Shown: in pieces, positions 6,481 to 14,691 of the stretch
How positions within the stretch are numbered: position 1 is the first letter of the stretch
Layout: each line of letters starts with the position of its first letter
Origin: TMED26 sp042088965
Lineage (GTDB): Bacteria; Pseudomonadota; Alphaproteobacteria; Thalassobaculales; Thalassobaculaceae
Reading direction: 5' to 3'
Assembly: GCA_042088965.1 (NCBI GenBank)
Contig: JBELLC010000001.1
Coordinates: forward strand, 62,001 to 126,000
Length of the DNA stretch: 64,000 nt
Position numbers and translations under genes: made by a program
The notes under the pieces: generated by a model
Seen by the model: the letters and a program-made list of their open reading frames with translations, nothing else
Told to the model about the DNA's origin: nothing
Database searches by the model: none

Positions 6481-9400
6481 TTAACTGCACCCAGAGGTGC
6501 CGCCGCAGGTATCGCATTTCATGCACGTGCCGTTTCGCAACAAGGTGAAGTTGCCACATTCACCGCAGGCTTCCCCTTCGTAGCCTTTGATACGGGCCTC
6601 CCGAATGCGGTCCATTTTGACATCTACGGCTGACGCGACAGCAGCACTGGGGATGGCAGCACTGGGGATGGCAGCACTGGGGATGGCAACAGCTTCTGCT
6701 GTCATCACCGCGATACTGGCAGAGTCTGCGACCGCCGCGCTCGCCGTGGCGCCGCCACCCGTTCCTGTGGCCTGTCCAGCGCCGCCAGTAAGCACCACCA
6801 AACTGTTCCGCACATAGCCGCGACTGGCGACTTTCTCAACTTTTTCCATCAGCTGTTTACCAGAGGCACTTAACGCCGAATCGGCACCACCAACACTATC
6901 AGGCAACAAGTCATCCCGTTCCACATGGGCCAAATCATGACGGTCAAGATAGGACACCGCCAATTCACGGAAAATATAATCCAAGATAGAGGTCGACATT
7001 TTGATCGCATCATTACCCTGCACCATGCCCGACGGCTCAAATCGGGTGAAGGTGAAGGCATCCACAAACTCATCTAATGGCACGCCATATTGCAGACCAA
7101 TGGACACCGCGATGGCAAAATTATTCATCAACGAGCGGAACGCCGCACCTTCTTTGTGCATATCAATGAAAATCTCACCAAGGCCGCCGTCTTCATATTC
7201 GCCCGTCCGCAGATAGACCTTATGGCCGCCAACAGTGGCTTTTTGGGTATAACCTTTCCGCCGATCCGGCATGCGATTGCGCGCGGCCACCCGTTCAACC
7301 ACCCGTTCAATGATGCGTTCAGCAACCATCGGCGCTTTCACCGCGGATGGCGCGCCCGCAATATCTTCGAAGCTATCAAGGTCTTCATCTTCAATCAGCG
7401 CCGCTGACAAAGGCTGTGACAGTTTGGAGCCATCACGGTAGAGCGCATTCGCTTTCAACGCCAATCGCCACGACAACATATACGCATTGGCACAATCTTC
7501 GACGGTTGCCGAATTCGGCATATTGATGGTTTTTGAGATCGCCCCCGAAATGAACGGCTGTGCTGCAGCCATCATGCGGATATGGCTTTCTGCTGACAGA
7601 TAGCGTTTGCCGGTTCGGCCACACGGATTTGCACAATCAAAGACCGGCAAATGGATGTCTTTTAAATGCGGTGCACCTTCGACCGTCATGGCCCCACAGG
7701 CATAGGTATTGGCAGCTTCAATCTCGCTGTCGGTAAAGCCAAGCGCGGTTAACATATCAAAGGAGACGTCATTTAATTGCGCCTCACTGAAGCCCAGCAC
7801 TTTGGTGCAAAACTCATCACCCAAGGTCCATTTATTAAAGGCAAAGCGGATATCGAAGGCCGCCCCCAGCGATTGATCAAGGCTGGCCAGAATTGTCGGC
7901 GTAAAGCCCTTTGTCGCCAAACTCTCAAAGTTAATGCCAGGGGCACCTTGCAAACTCCCATGGCCTACCGCGTATTTCACCACATCGGTCATTTCATCCG
8001 GCGTATAACCAAGCCCTACGAGCGCTTCTGGCACCAAGCTATTGATGATTTTGAAATAACCACCGCCAGCAAGTTTCTTAAATTTCACAATTGCAAAATC
8101 AGGCTCAATGCCGGTGGTGTCACAATCCATCACCAAACCAATTGTGCCGGTTGGCGCGATCACCGTTGCTTGCGCATTTCGAAAACCATGGGCCTCGCCA
8201 AGCTCTAAGGCCGCGTTCCAGGCCTGCTCCGCCGCATCTGAGAGCACTTGATCTGGACATTTCGACCGATCTAAAGGCACTGGCGCAACGGTCAGCCCCT
8301 CATAGCCGTCAGCCTTGCCGAAGGCTGCCCGACGATGGTTACGGATCACCTGCAACATCGACGCACGATTTTCACTGTAGCGCGGGAAAGCCCCCAGCTC
8401 CGATGCCATTTCAGCCGACGTGGCATAAGACACCCCGGTCATCAGCGCTGTAATGGCGCCACAAAGTTGCCGGCCCTCTTCACTGTCATAGGAATACCCA
8501 GCAGCCATCAGCAAGCCACCAATATTGGCAAAGCCAAGGCCTAAGGTGCGGTAGTCATACGACCGCTGGGCGATTTCCTTTGAGGGGAATTGCGCCATCA
8601 TGACCGAGACTTCCAAGGCGATGGTCCATAAACGGACCGCATGCTCAAACCCTTTGACGTCGAATTGCCCGTCGCCGCTGCGGAACTGCATCAAATTAAG
8701 CGACGCCAGATTACAGGCCGTGTCGTCGAGGAACATATATTCGGAACACGGATTAGAAGCGTTGATCCGGCCCCCTTGCGGGCAAGTATGCCATTCATTA
8801 ATGGTGGTATCATATTGCAGACCCGGATCCGCGCTGGCCCAAGCCGCGTGGGCGATTTTATCCCACAGATCATTGGCCTCAATACTGGCATGCACACTGC
8901 CATCGGTCCGCCGAATCAAATCCCATTTACGATGGCCTTTGACAGCATCCAAAAAGGCGTTGGAAACGCGCACTGAGTTATTGGAGTTCTGCCCTGAAAC
9001 GGTCAGATATGCTTCTGAATCCCAATCGGTATCATAGGTATTGAAAGCGATTGAAGTATACCCCTGACGGGCAAATTGAATCACCCGCTGGATATAGTTT
9101 TCAGGGATCATGACTTTGCGGGCCGCCAAGATGGCTTGCCGCAAGGGCATATTTATCTTCGGATCAAAGCGCCCATCATCCTTCAGCGCATCGGTGGCTT
9201 GGCAAGCTTCCATTACCGTCGTCATATGTTGCTTGGCCAGCTTCGAGCCGGTAACCAATGCCGCCACTTTTTGCTCTTCGACAACCTTCCAATCAATGAA
9301 GGCTTCGATGTCCGGATGGTCAACATCGACGGTCACCATCTTTGCCGCCCGGCGGGTTGTGCCACCGGATTTGATGGCCCCTGCGGCGCGGTCACCAATC

Positions 9401-10176
9401 TTCAAAAAACTCATCAAACCAGAGGATTTACCGCCGCCGGACAATGGCTCGTTCTCACCACGCAAATTCGAAAAGTTAGAGCCTGTCCCTGAGCCATATT
9501 TGAACAAGCGCGCTTCGCGCACCCAAAGGTCCATAATACCGCCGTCATTCACCAGATTATCGGCAACCCCCTGAATAAAGCAGGCGTGCGGCTGCGGATG
9601 CTCATAAGCAGATTTCGAGCGTGTCAGCTTAGCTGTTTTAAAATCAACATAGAAATGCCCTTGCGACGGGCCATCAATGCCATAGGCCCAATGCAGACCG
9701 GTATTGAACCACTGCGGTGAATTCGGCGCTGACATTTGCCGCGCCAACATATGGCACATTTCATCATAATAGGCGCGGGCATCGCTTTCAGTATCGAAAT
9801 AGCCGCCCTTCCACCCCCAATAGGTCCAGGTGCCTGCAAGGCGATGAAAGACCTGTTTTGCGCTCATCTCTGATGTGCTGCGCTGATCTTCTGGCAGCGC
9901 TTTAAGCGCGGCATCGTCGCTGGCCTCGCGCCAGAGCCATTGCGGCACATCCTTTTCGCGCACCTTGCGTAAAACCGAGGGGACGCCTGCCCGGCGAAAA
10001 TACTTCTGCGCCAAGATATCGCAGGCAACCTGCGACCACGCGGCTGGCACCTCAATGTCATCATGCTTGAAGACAACCGAGCCATCCGGGTTTCGGATTT
10101 CACTGCTGGTCGTGGTAAACTCGATACCGGTATAGGGATCCATCCCAGCAGCCGTAAACCGACGCGCAATTTTCAT
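6481..10176 (-). CDS. nrdJ: Vitamin B12-dependent (class II) ribonucleoside-diphosphate reductase
   Basis: This is the large adenosylcobalamin-dependent ribonucleotide reductase of alphaproteobacteria, which supplies deoxyribonucleotides with or without oxygen. The N-terminus has the segments SSEIRNPDGSVVFK and PQWFNTGLHWAYG, and the body has GSGTGSNFSNLRG, NPCSEYMFLDDTACNLASLN and TGTIGLVMDCDTTGIEPDF. The last 30 residues carry seven cysteines (CGECGN, CMKCDTCGG, GC), as expected for the thiol shuttle tail. The frame is open to 10332, but the ATG at 10176 has GGAGGGG seven bases upstream and gives a 1231-residue protein of usual size. A Gly/Ala/Ser-rich linker near residues 1130-1180 contains three tandem copies of a 15-bp repeat. 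No nrdAB is seen here. Confidence 0.95.
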   Translation of the reverse strand: MKIARRFTAAGMDPYTGIEFTTTSSEIRNPDGSVVFKHDDIEVPAAWSQVACDILAQKYFRRAGVPSVLRKVREKDVPQWLWREASDDAALKALPEDQRSTSEMSAKQVFHRLAGTWTYWGWKGGYFDTESDARAYYDEMCHMLARQMSAPNSPQWFNTGLHWAYGIDGPSQGHFYVDFKTAKLTRSKSAYEHPQPHACFIQGVADNLVNDGGIMDLWVREARLFKYGSGTGSNFSNLRGENEPLSGGGKSSGLMSFLKIGDRAAGAIKSGGTTRRAAKMVTVDVDHPDIEAFIDWKVVEEQKVAALVTGSKLAKQHMTTVMEACQATDALKDDGRFDPKINMPLRQAILAARKVMIPENYIQRVIQFARQGYTSIAFNTYDTDWDSEAYLTVSGQNSNNSVRVSNAFLDAVKGHRKWDLIRRTDGSVHASIEANDLWDKIAHAAWASADPGLQYDTTINEWHTCPQGGRINASNPCSEYMFLDDTACNLASLNLMQFRSGDGQFDVKGFEHAVRLWTIALEVSVMMAQFPSKEIAQRSYDYRTLGLGFANIGGLLMAAGYSYDSEEGRQLCGAITALMTGVSYATSAEMASELGAFPRYSENRASMLQVIRNHRRAAFGKADGYEGLTVAPVPLDRSKCPDQVLSDAAEQAWNAALELGEAHGFRNAQATVIAPTGTIGLVMDCDTTGIEPDFAIVKFKKLAGGGYFKIINSLVPEALVGLGYTPDEMTDVVKYAVGHGSLQGAPGINFESLATKGFTPTILASLDQSLGAAFDIRFAFNKWTLGDEFCTKVLGFSEAQLNDVSFDMLTALGFTDSEIEAANTYACGAMTVEGAPHLKDIHLPVFDCANPCGRTGKRYLSAESHIRMMAAAQPFISGAISKTINMPNSATVEDCANAYMLSWRLALKANALYRDGSKLSQPLSAALIEDEDLDSFEDIAGAPSAVKAPMVAERIIERVVERVAARNRMPDRRKGYTQKATVGGHKVYLRTGEYEDGGLGEIFIDMHKEGAAFRSLMNNFAIAVSIGLQYGVPLDEFVDAFTFTRFEPSGMVQGNDAIKMSTSILDYIFRELAVSYLDRHDLAHVERDDLLPDSVGGADSALSASGKQLMEKVEKVASRGYVRNSLVVLTGGAGQATGTGGGATASAAVADSASIAVMTAEAVAIPSAAIPSAAIPSAAVASAVDVKMDRIREARIKGYEGEACGECGNFTLLRNGTCMKCDTCGGTSGCS
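6641..6685 (-). repeat. Three tandem 15-bp repeats inside nrdJ
   Basis: Three exact copies of GCAGCACTGGGGATG (plus strand) lie at 6641-6655, 6656-6670 and 6671-6685. On the coding strand they give repeated PSAAI units in the linker before the cysteine-rich tail. The unit length keeps the frame, so copy number can change without breaking the gene. Confidence 0.95.
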
Positions 10177-10734
10177 TCGAATACCCCTCCAAAAAACAGC
10201 AATGTCACCAAATGCGATGATATCTAGATGTAGACGCCACAGTCGGATATCATACCGCATGTGGGGCGGACGTTCAACACCAATCACTCTAAAAAACAAA
10301 ATTTCCAGACAATATTGATTGAAATAAATCACATCATTATAAAATAAAAATACCTATTTCAGACAGTAAACACCAACCCTTGATTGCCAAAAATAAACTT
10401 TTAAAGTAAAATAAATTTTAAATATATTCACTTTTCTATAAAATTACATTTTTTTATCCAAAATTTCACAGAAAAACAGAACTCATAACGATTTTTGAAG
10501 CATAAGATTTCTATTATTTTTGTGTTATTCCACCTCTTATTTTGGGACTAAAGAGGCATTTACACATGTTGTATGATATTTCACCGCGCCATCGCGCGTC
10601 CTGAACGCAACAATTTTTCGCTGCGGAACCGCTATGGGCTTGCGCCTGAGCGCTTGCCGGGGAAGAATTCAACAAAACCCAACGGCCCCTAACCGATATC
10701 AACGAGGGCGCTGCAAATTACCTGGGAGGGGAAA
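10177..10734. other. AT-rich intergenic region with nrdJ leader hairpin
   Basis: This 558-bp stretch between divergent nrdJ and the glutaredoxin-DinB gene has no convincing gene. Near nrdJ it holds a hairpin: ATGATATC (10217-10224) pairs with GATATCAT (10246-10253), and the flanks ATGCG/CGCAT extend the stem past a 2-base bulge. On the nrdJ strand a TATAAT box lies at 10341-10336, which would give a leader of about 150 bases containing that hairpin. Bases about 10290-10560 are markedly AT-rich. A weak CCTCTT/AAGAGG hairpin lies at 10533-10556. I found no clear cobalamin riboswitch or NrdR-box consensus. Confidence 0.5.
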
Positions 10735-11529
10735 ATGACCGCGATCACACCACCACCGCTCAAAGTGTATTGGCAACCTGGCTGCTCGAGCTGCCTCAAT
10801 ACCAAAGAATTTTTACTGCGCCACAATATCGCCTTTGAAAGCATCAATGTGAATGCCGATGAAAATGGCTATCGCGAATTGATGGAATTGGGCGTCCGCT
10901 TGGTCCCGATTGTCCGCCGGGGAAGTGATTGGGCCAATGGCGCAGTGTTTCGCGATGTTGCCCGTGTTGCAGGTTTTGAATATGCCGCCCATGAGATGCT
11001 GTCACCGGCGCAATTGATTGACCGGCTTGATGTCATTTTAGCCGCCGCCCATCGCTACGCGGCACAACTCCCTGCCACGCATCTGGATGAAATTCTGCCG
11101 GGTCGGCCGCGCAGCTACCGTCAACTGGCTTACCATATTTTCAATATCCCCGAAGTGTTCTTAGAGCATTTTGAAAATGACGCCCCCTATACCTATGAGG
11201 CGCTACTCAGTCAGTTACCGCCTGAATTGGAAACCCATCAACAGCTTCTGGATTATGGTGCAGCGATCAGATTACGGCTTTTGGCATGGTGGCAAGCCAC
11301 CGGCCAAACAACCGATTTCACGCAGCCAGGGAATGTTTATTATGGCGCGGTTTCGATGCATGAAGTCCTTGAGCGGACCGCTTGGCATTCTGGACAGCAC
11401 ACCCGCCAACTGATGATGACCTTGTCTTCAAAGCTCAGCCTAGAGCCTGATCAACCCCTGGCGAACGATGCCTTCGACGGTCTGCCGATCCCCAACCAAG
11501 TCTGGGATAATGAAACCAGTTTTGCCTAA
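10735..11529 (+). CDS. Glutaredoxin-DinB-like fusion protein
   Basis: This 264-residue protein joins two domains. Residues 8-75 form a glutaredoxin-like thioredoxin fold with the redox motif CSSC (Cys17, Cys20) and a cis-proline region LVPIV (Pro58). Residues 95-235 look like a DinB four-helix bundle with a probable metal-binding triad: His134 in LAYHIFN, and His218 and His222 in AWHSGQHTRQL. DinB-fold enzymes include thiol-dependent transferases and isomerases (mycothiol, bacillithiol or glutathione users), so a glutathione-linked transferase or isomerase is a reasonable inference. GGGAGGGG lies just before the ATG. A GMC oxidoreductase follows 60 bp downstream and may be co-transcribed. Substrate unknown. 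Confidence 0.75.
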   Translation: MTAITPPPLKVYWQPGCSSCLNTKEFLLRHNIAFESINVNADENGYRELMELGVRLVPIVRRGSDWANGAVFRDVARVAGFEYAAHEMLSPAQLIDRLDVILAAAHRYAAQLPATHLDEILPGRPRSYRQLAYHIFNIPEVFLEHFENDAPYTYEALLSQLPPELETHQQLLDYGAAIRLRLLAWWQATGQTTDFTQPGNVYYGAVSMHEVLERTAWHSGQHTRQLMMTLSSKLSLEPDQPLANDAFDGLPIPNQVWDNETSFA

Positions 11530-11589
11530 AAATTGGGTAACATTATTTGCCCCAACTCAGCTTTTGAGCGGTTCTGAAAAGGAAGCGAT

Positions 11590-13179
11590 ATGGAAACCGA
11601 TTACGTTGTTATTGGGGCCGGTTCAGGCGGTTGCACGGTTGCCGCCCGGCTGGTTGAAAGCGGCGCCCGCGTTGTCCTGCTGGAAGCTGGCCCGCCTGAC
11701 CGCCATCCCTTCATCCATATCCCCGCTGGCTTACGTTATCTGCTGAACCACCCGACGTTAAATTGGAATTATGCCTCTGAGCCAGAGGCGGGGACGGCGG
11801 GCCGCGCCATCCACTGGCCGCGCGGCAAAACCCTTGGCGGTTCAAGCTCGATCAACGGCATGCTTTATGTGCGCGGTAATGCCAGCGATTACGATAACTG
11901 GGCGCAGCTTGGCTGTCGTGGCTGGAGCTATGATCAGGTTCTGCCCTACTTCAAAAAATCAGAATCAGTGCGCGGCGGTGATGACGCCTATCGTGGTCGC
12001 TCCGGACCATTGAAAGTCGAAGATTACCGCAGCATTTTGCCGCTCACACATCATTTTGTTGAGGCGGCACAAGAGGCTGGCTTCGCCTTAAACCCTGATC
12101 CAAATGCCGCGCACCAAGAAGGTGTTGCTTACGCCCAAATGACCCGCAAAGGTCGCTTCCGGGGATCAACGGCCCGCACCTATCTGCAGGCCGTTGCAGG
12201 TGACCCTCATTTGCAGATCGAAACCAACGCCCGGGCCACAGGACTGGTTATGGACGGCAAACGCTGCACCGGTGTGCGCTTCCAGCAAAACGGCCAAGGC
12301 CGGCAAGTCAATGCCCGAGCTGAGGTAATTCTTGCGGGCGGTGCCGTCAATTCCCCGCATCTATTGCAGATTTCCGGCATTGGCGCGGGCGACCATCTGC
12401 GCGGCCTTGGGATCGACGTTGTCCATGAATTACCTGGCGTTGGTCAAAACCTGCAGGATCATTACGTGATCCGCGTCATGCACCGGGTGACGGGCGCAAC
12501 CTCCATCAACGCGCTGGCGCGGGGCTGGCGGCTGGCCCGCGAAGCCGTGCGCTTTGCCACCACCGGTCGCGGCGCGCTTGCATTTGGGGTCACCAGCGCG
12601 ATGGTTTTCAGCCACAGCCGGGAAGGCTTGTCCGCGCCTGACATCCAATTGCTGTTCACCCCCGCCAGTTATCACATCAACCGTGTCCTTGGGTTAGAGC
12701 ATGAAGATGGCATGACCGTTGCCATCTGCCCTGTAAGACCGGCAAGCCGTGGCAGCATCATGGCCGCCTCTGCCGATCCAATGGCAGCGCCGCTGATCAA
12801 ACCGAATTATCTCTCTGATAACGATGATTTGCGGGTTCTGCGGGCCGGCTATGCACAAACAAAAGCGATTTTTGCCGCCCCCGCACTGGCCCAAGTCAGT
12901 GCCGGCATGCGCCAACCGGTAGCTGATTTTGACCGTGATGAAGACTTTGATCAGTTTTGCCGAGAAACCGGCGCAACCTTGTACCATCCTGTGGGCACCT
13001 GCAAGATGGGCGAGGACGCCATGGCGGTTGTCGATCCACAGCTGAAAGTCCACGGCATTGATGGTTTACGGGTTGTTGATGCCGCCGTGATGCCGCGCCT
13101 GACCAGCGGCAACACCAATGCGCCGACAATCATGATCGCCGAAAAAGCAGCTGATATGATTCTTGCCGGTGACGCCTGA
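11590..13179 (+). CDS. GMC-family FAD-dependent oxidoreductase (choline dehydrogenase-like)
   Basis: A 529-residue flavoprotein alcohol oxidase or dehydrogenase. The N-terminal ADP-binding motif VIGAGSGGCTVAARL is at about residues 6-20, GMC signature 1 is in RGKTLGGSSSINGMLYVRG, and signature 2 lies in AGGAVNSPHLLQISGIG. The catalytic His sits in LYHPVGTCKMG near the C-terminus, with the conserved Asn in SGNTNAPTIM. It resembles BetA/choline dehydrogenase in length and motifs. Without betB, betI or a choline transporter nearby, the alcohol substrate is uncertain. AGGAAGCG precedes the ATG. It converges on a PhyH dioxygenase 10 bp away. Confidence 0.88.
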   Translation: METDYVVIGAGSGGCTVAARLVESGARVVLLEAGPPDRHPFIHIPAGLRYLLNHPTLNWNYASEPEAGTAGRAIHWPRGKTLGGSSSINGMLYVRGNASDYDNWAQLGCRGWSYDQVLPYFKKSESVRGGDDAYRGRSGPLKVEDYRSILPLTHHFVEAAQEAGFALNPDPNAAHQEGVAYAQMTRKGRFRGSTARTYLQAVAGDPHLQIETNARATGLVMDGKRCTGVRFQQNGQGRQVNARAEVILAGGAVNSPHLLQISGIGAGDHLRGLGIDVVHELPGVGQNLQDHYVIRVMHRVTGATSINALARGWRLAREAVRFATTGRGALAFGVTSAMVFSHSREGLSAPDIQLLFTPASYHINRVLGLEHEDGMTVAICPVRPASRGSIMAASADPMAAPLIKPNYLSDNDDLRVLRAGYAQTKAIFAAPALAQVSAGMRQPVADFDRDEDFDQFCRETGATLYHPVGTCKMGEDAMAVVDPQLKVHGIDGLRVVDAAVMPRLTSGNTNAPTIMIAEKAADMILAGDA

Positions 13180-13189
13180 TAGGCCGCCC

Positions 13190-13969
13190 TTACGCCCGCT
13201 GCGCGGCCCCCGGCTGTATCTGAAAATCATTCAGCCCGGCCCGGTCGCTGCCGCGTAATAGAAATAAGCTACGCACAGATTGATCATAGCCACCTTTTTC
13301 ATGGTGAATCTTGGATGCCAAAGCGCGGTCATAATGGGAGCTTGTTGGCATCAATCGAAGCGTCATCCCCCGGCGCGGTTGGGCCGATGTATTGACCGCC
13401 GAGCCATGATAAAGATACACATCATGCAACGAGATTTGCCCTGCCTCTAAGGCCACATCAACCGCTTCGGCTTCATCAAAAGCGTCTGCCGCAAGCTCTT
13501 GGTTCAAGGTATAATTTGGATCATTGTTAATGGTGTGATCAGCCAAGCGTTTGGCTTTATGCGAACCAGGAATGAAACGCATACAGCCATTTTCCGGGGT
13601 TGCGTCATCGACCGCGATCCACACGGTACACGTTGCCAGGGGCCGAATTGGCCAATACGCACCATCTTGATGCCAGGGGGTTTTTTTACCATTGACCGCT
13701 GGCTTGGCAAAAAAACTCATATTCCAAAGGGCGATGTCCGGGCCAATAAGCTGTGCCACCATGTCCAGGATGGCCGGGTCACGGGCATATTCCAAAAACC
13801 CAAGATCAAAGCTGAGTAAGTCTGGGCAGTTATCACGAAAGTCCGGATATTTCTCGAGCAACGCGGCGTGATCAGCTCGAATGCGCTGCAAGGTTTCAGT
13901 TGGTAATTTGAAATCCGGAAACACATAGCCGTGTTCATGATATTGCGTAATTTCGGCTGAATTTAGCAT
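13190..13969 (-). CDS. Phytanoyl-CoA dioxygenase (PhyH) family protein
   Basis: A 259-residue Fe(II)/2-oxoglutarate-dependent oxygenase. The iron ligands are the HxD pair in TPWHQDGAYWP and a distal His in DVYLYHGSAVNTS, followed by an Arg-containing segment RRGMTLRLMPTSS that would bind 2-oxoglutarate. The N-terminus YHEHGYVFPDFKLP is typical of PhyH-type bacterial enzymes. It is a single gene on the minus strand with a possible -35 TTGACG about 60 bp upstream. The substrate cannot be read from sequence. Family members hydroxylate lipids, ectoine, secondary metabolites and phosphonates. Confidence 0.85.
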   Translation of the reverse strand: MLNSAEITQYHEHGYVFPDFKLPTETLQRIRADHAALLEKYPDFRDNCPDLLSFDLGFLEYARDPAILDMVAQLIGPDIALWNMSFFAKPAVNGKKTPWHQDGAYWPIRPLATCTVWIAVDDATPENGCMRFIPGSHKAKRLADHTINNDPNYTLNQELAADAFDEAEAVDVALEAGQISLHDVYLYHGSAVNTSAQPRRGMTLRLMPTSSHYDRALASKIHHEKGGYDQSVRSLFLLRGSDRAGLNDFQIQPGAAQRA

Positions 13970-14082
13970 CGCCCTCTCTCCGGTAAACTGTTTTGAGATT
14001 GAGTGTTCCCTGCATCCGCACAGACGTCAATATAAAGGCACCCCGGATCCATGCAGATCATCCATACTGGCTTTGCGACCGC

Positions 14083-14691
14083 TTAATCGCGGTCAATCAA
14101 GCCTGCACCAGCCCCGTGAGTCCTCGATTCCGCTGTTGCGGGAACAAGCGCACGCTGAAAGAAATCGCGCACCCCTTGCCAAGCGCTACCATCTACCATA
14201 ATGGCTTGATCCATCGCGCTTTCCGGCGCTTGAGCCGCGGGATCATACCTCAGGCACCCGCCATCCTGCGGCTGCAAAAGCCCCCCTGCCCGCTGTAAAA
14301 TGGCGGCCGCGATGCCGGTTACCAATAATGGTTGATCTACCCTTGAGATATCCAGCAACTGTCCGTCAGCATTTGACCGCAACCAATCCGCTGCCGCTGA
14401 CCCCGCAAACAGCGCTGATGCCCGTATCCCATCGTTTGTGGCCAGCGCGGCACAATCACCAGCGACGTTAAAACAGATGTCACGACTGCTTGTTGTGGCG
14501 GCAAAACTTTCGAGGGCTTGTAACAGGGTTTGAGCTGCTGCTGGCACCCCTTGGCGGGCCAACCACACCACGCCGCTTGCGACATCCTCGCCCAGACCAT
14601 AGGGCACCCCTGCGCCCCGAACAGCGCGGGTCACAATAAACGCTGTTTCATTCGCGGACAGCGGCCCAATCTGATTGCTGCCGGCACTCAT
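14083..14691 (-). CDS. DUF3726-like protein
   Basis: This 202-residue protein begins MSAGSNQIGPLSANE and contains VTRAVRGAGVPYGLGEDVASG followed by a helical segment, which resembles alphaproteobacterial proteins annotated as DUF3726. No known catalytic motif, signal peptide or membrane segment is visible. The frame is open to 14784, but the ATG at 14691 overlaps the upstream stop as ATGA, the usual sign of coupling, so it is preferred. It is the third gene of an operon with the 561-residue unknown and the M19-like protein. Function unknown. The DUF assignment is from memory of the family pattern. Confidence 0.6.
   Translation of the reverse strand: MSAGSNQIGPLSANETAFIVTRAVRGAGVPYGLGEDVASGVVWLARQGVPAAAQTLLQALESFAATTSSRDICFNVAGDCAALATNDGIRASALFAGSAAADWLRSNADGQLLDISRVDQPLLVTGIAAAILQRAGGLLQPQDGGCLRYDPAAQAPESAMDQAIMVDGSAWQGVRDFFQRALVPATAESRTHGAGAGLIDRD

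Noticed and set aside
7777..9574. Several plus-strand ORFs of 111-154 aa within nrdJ
   Set aside because: They lie antisense to a highly conserved gene and have no family-like sequence.
10177..10330. Cobalamin riboswitch or NrdR box upstream of nrdJ
   Set aside because: I could not find the conserved B12-box or the NrdR palindrome consensus.
10514..10702. 62-aa minus-strand ORF in the nrdJ upstream region
   Set aside because: Short, no ribosome site, and starts in the AT-rich zone; probably chance.
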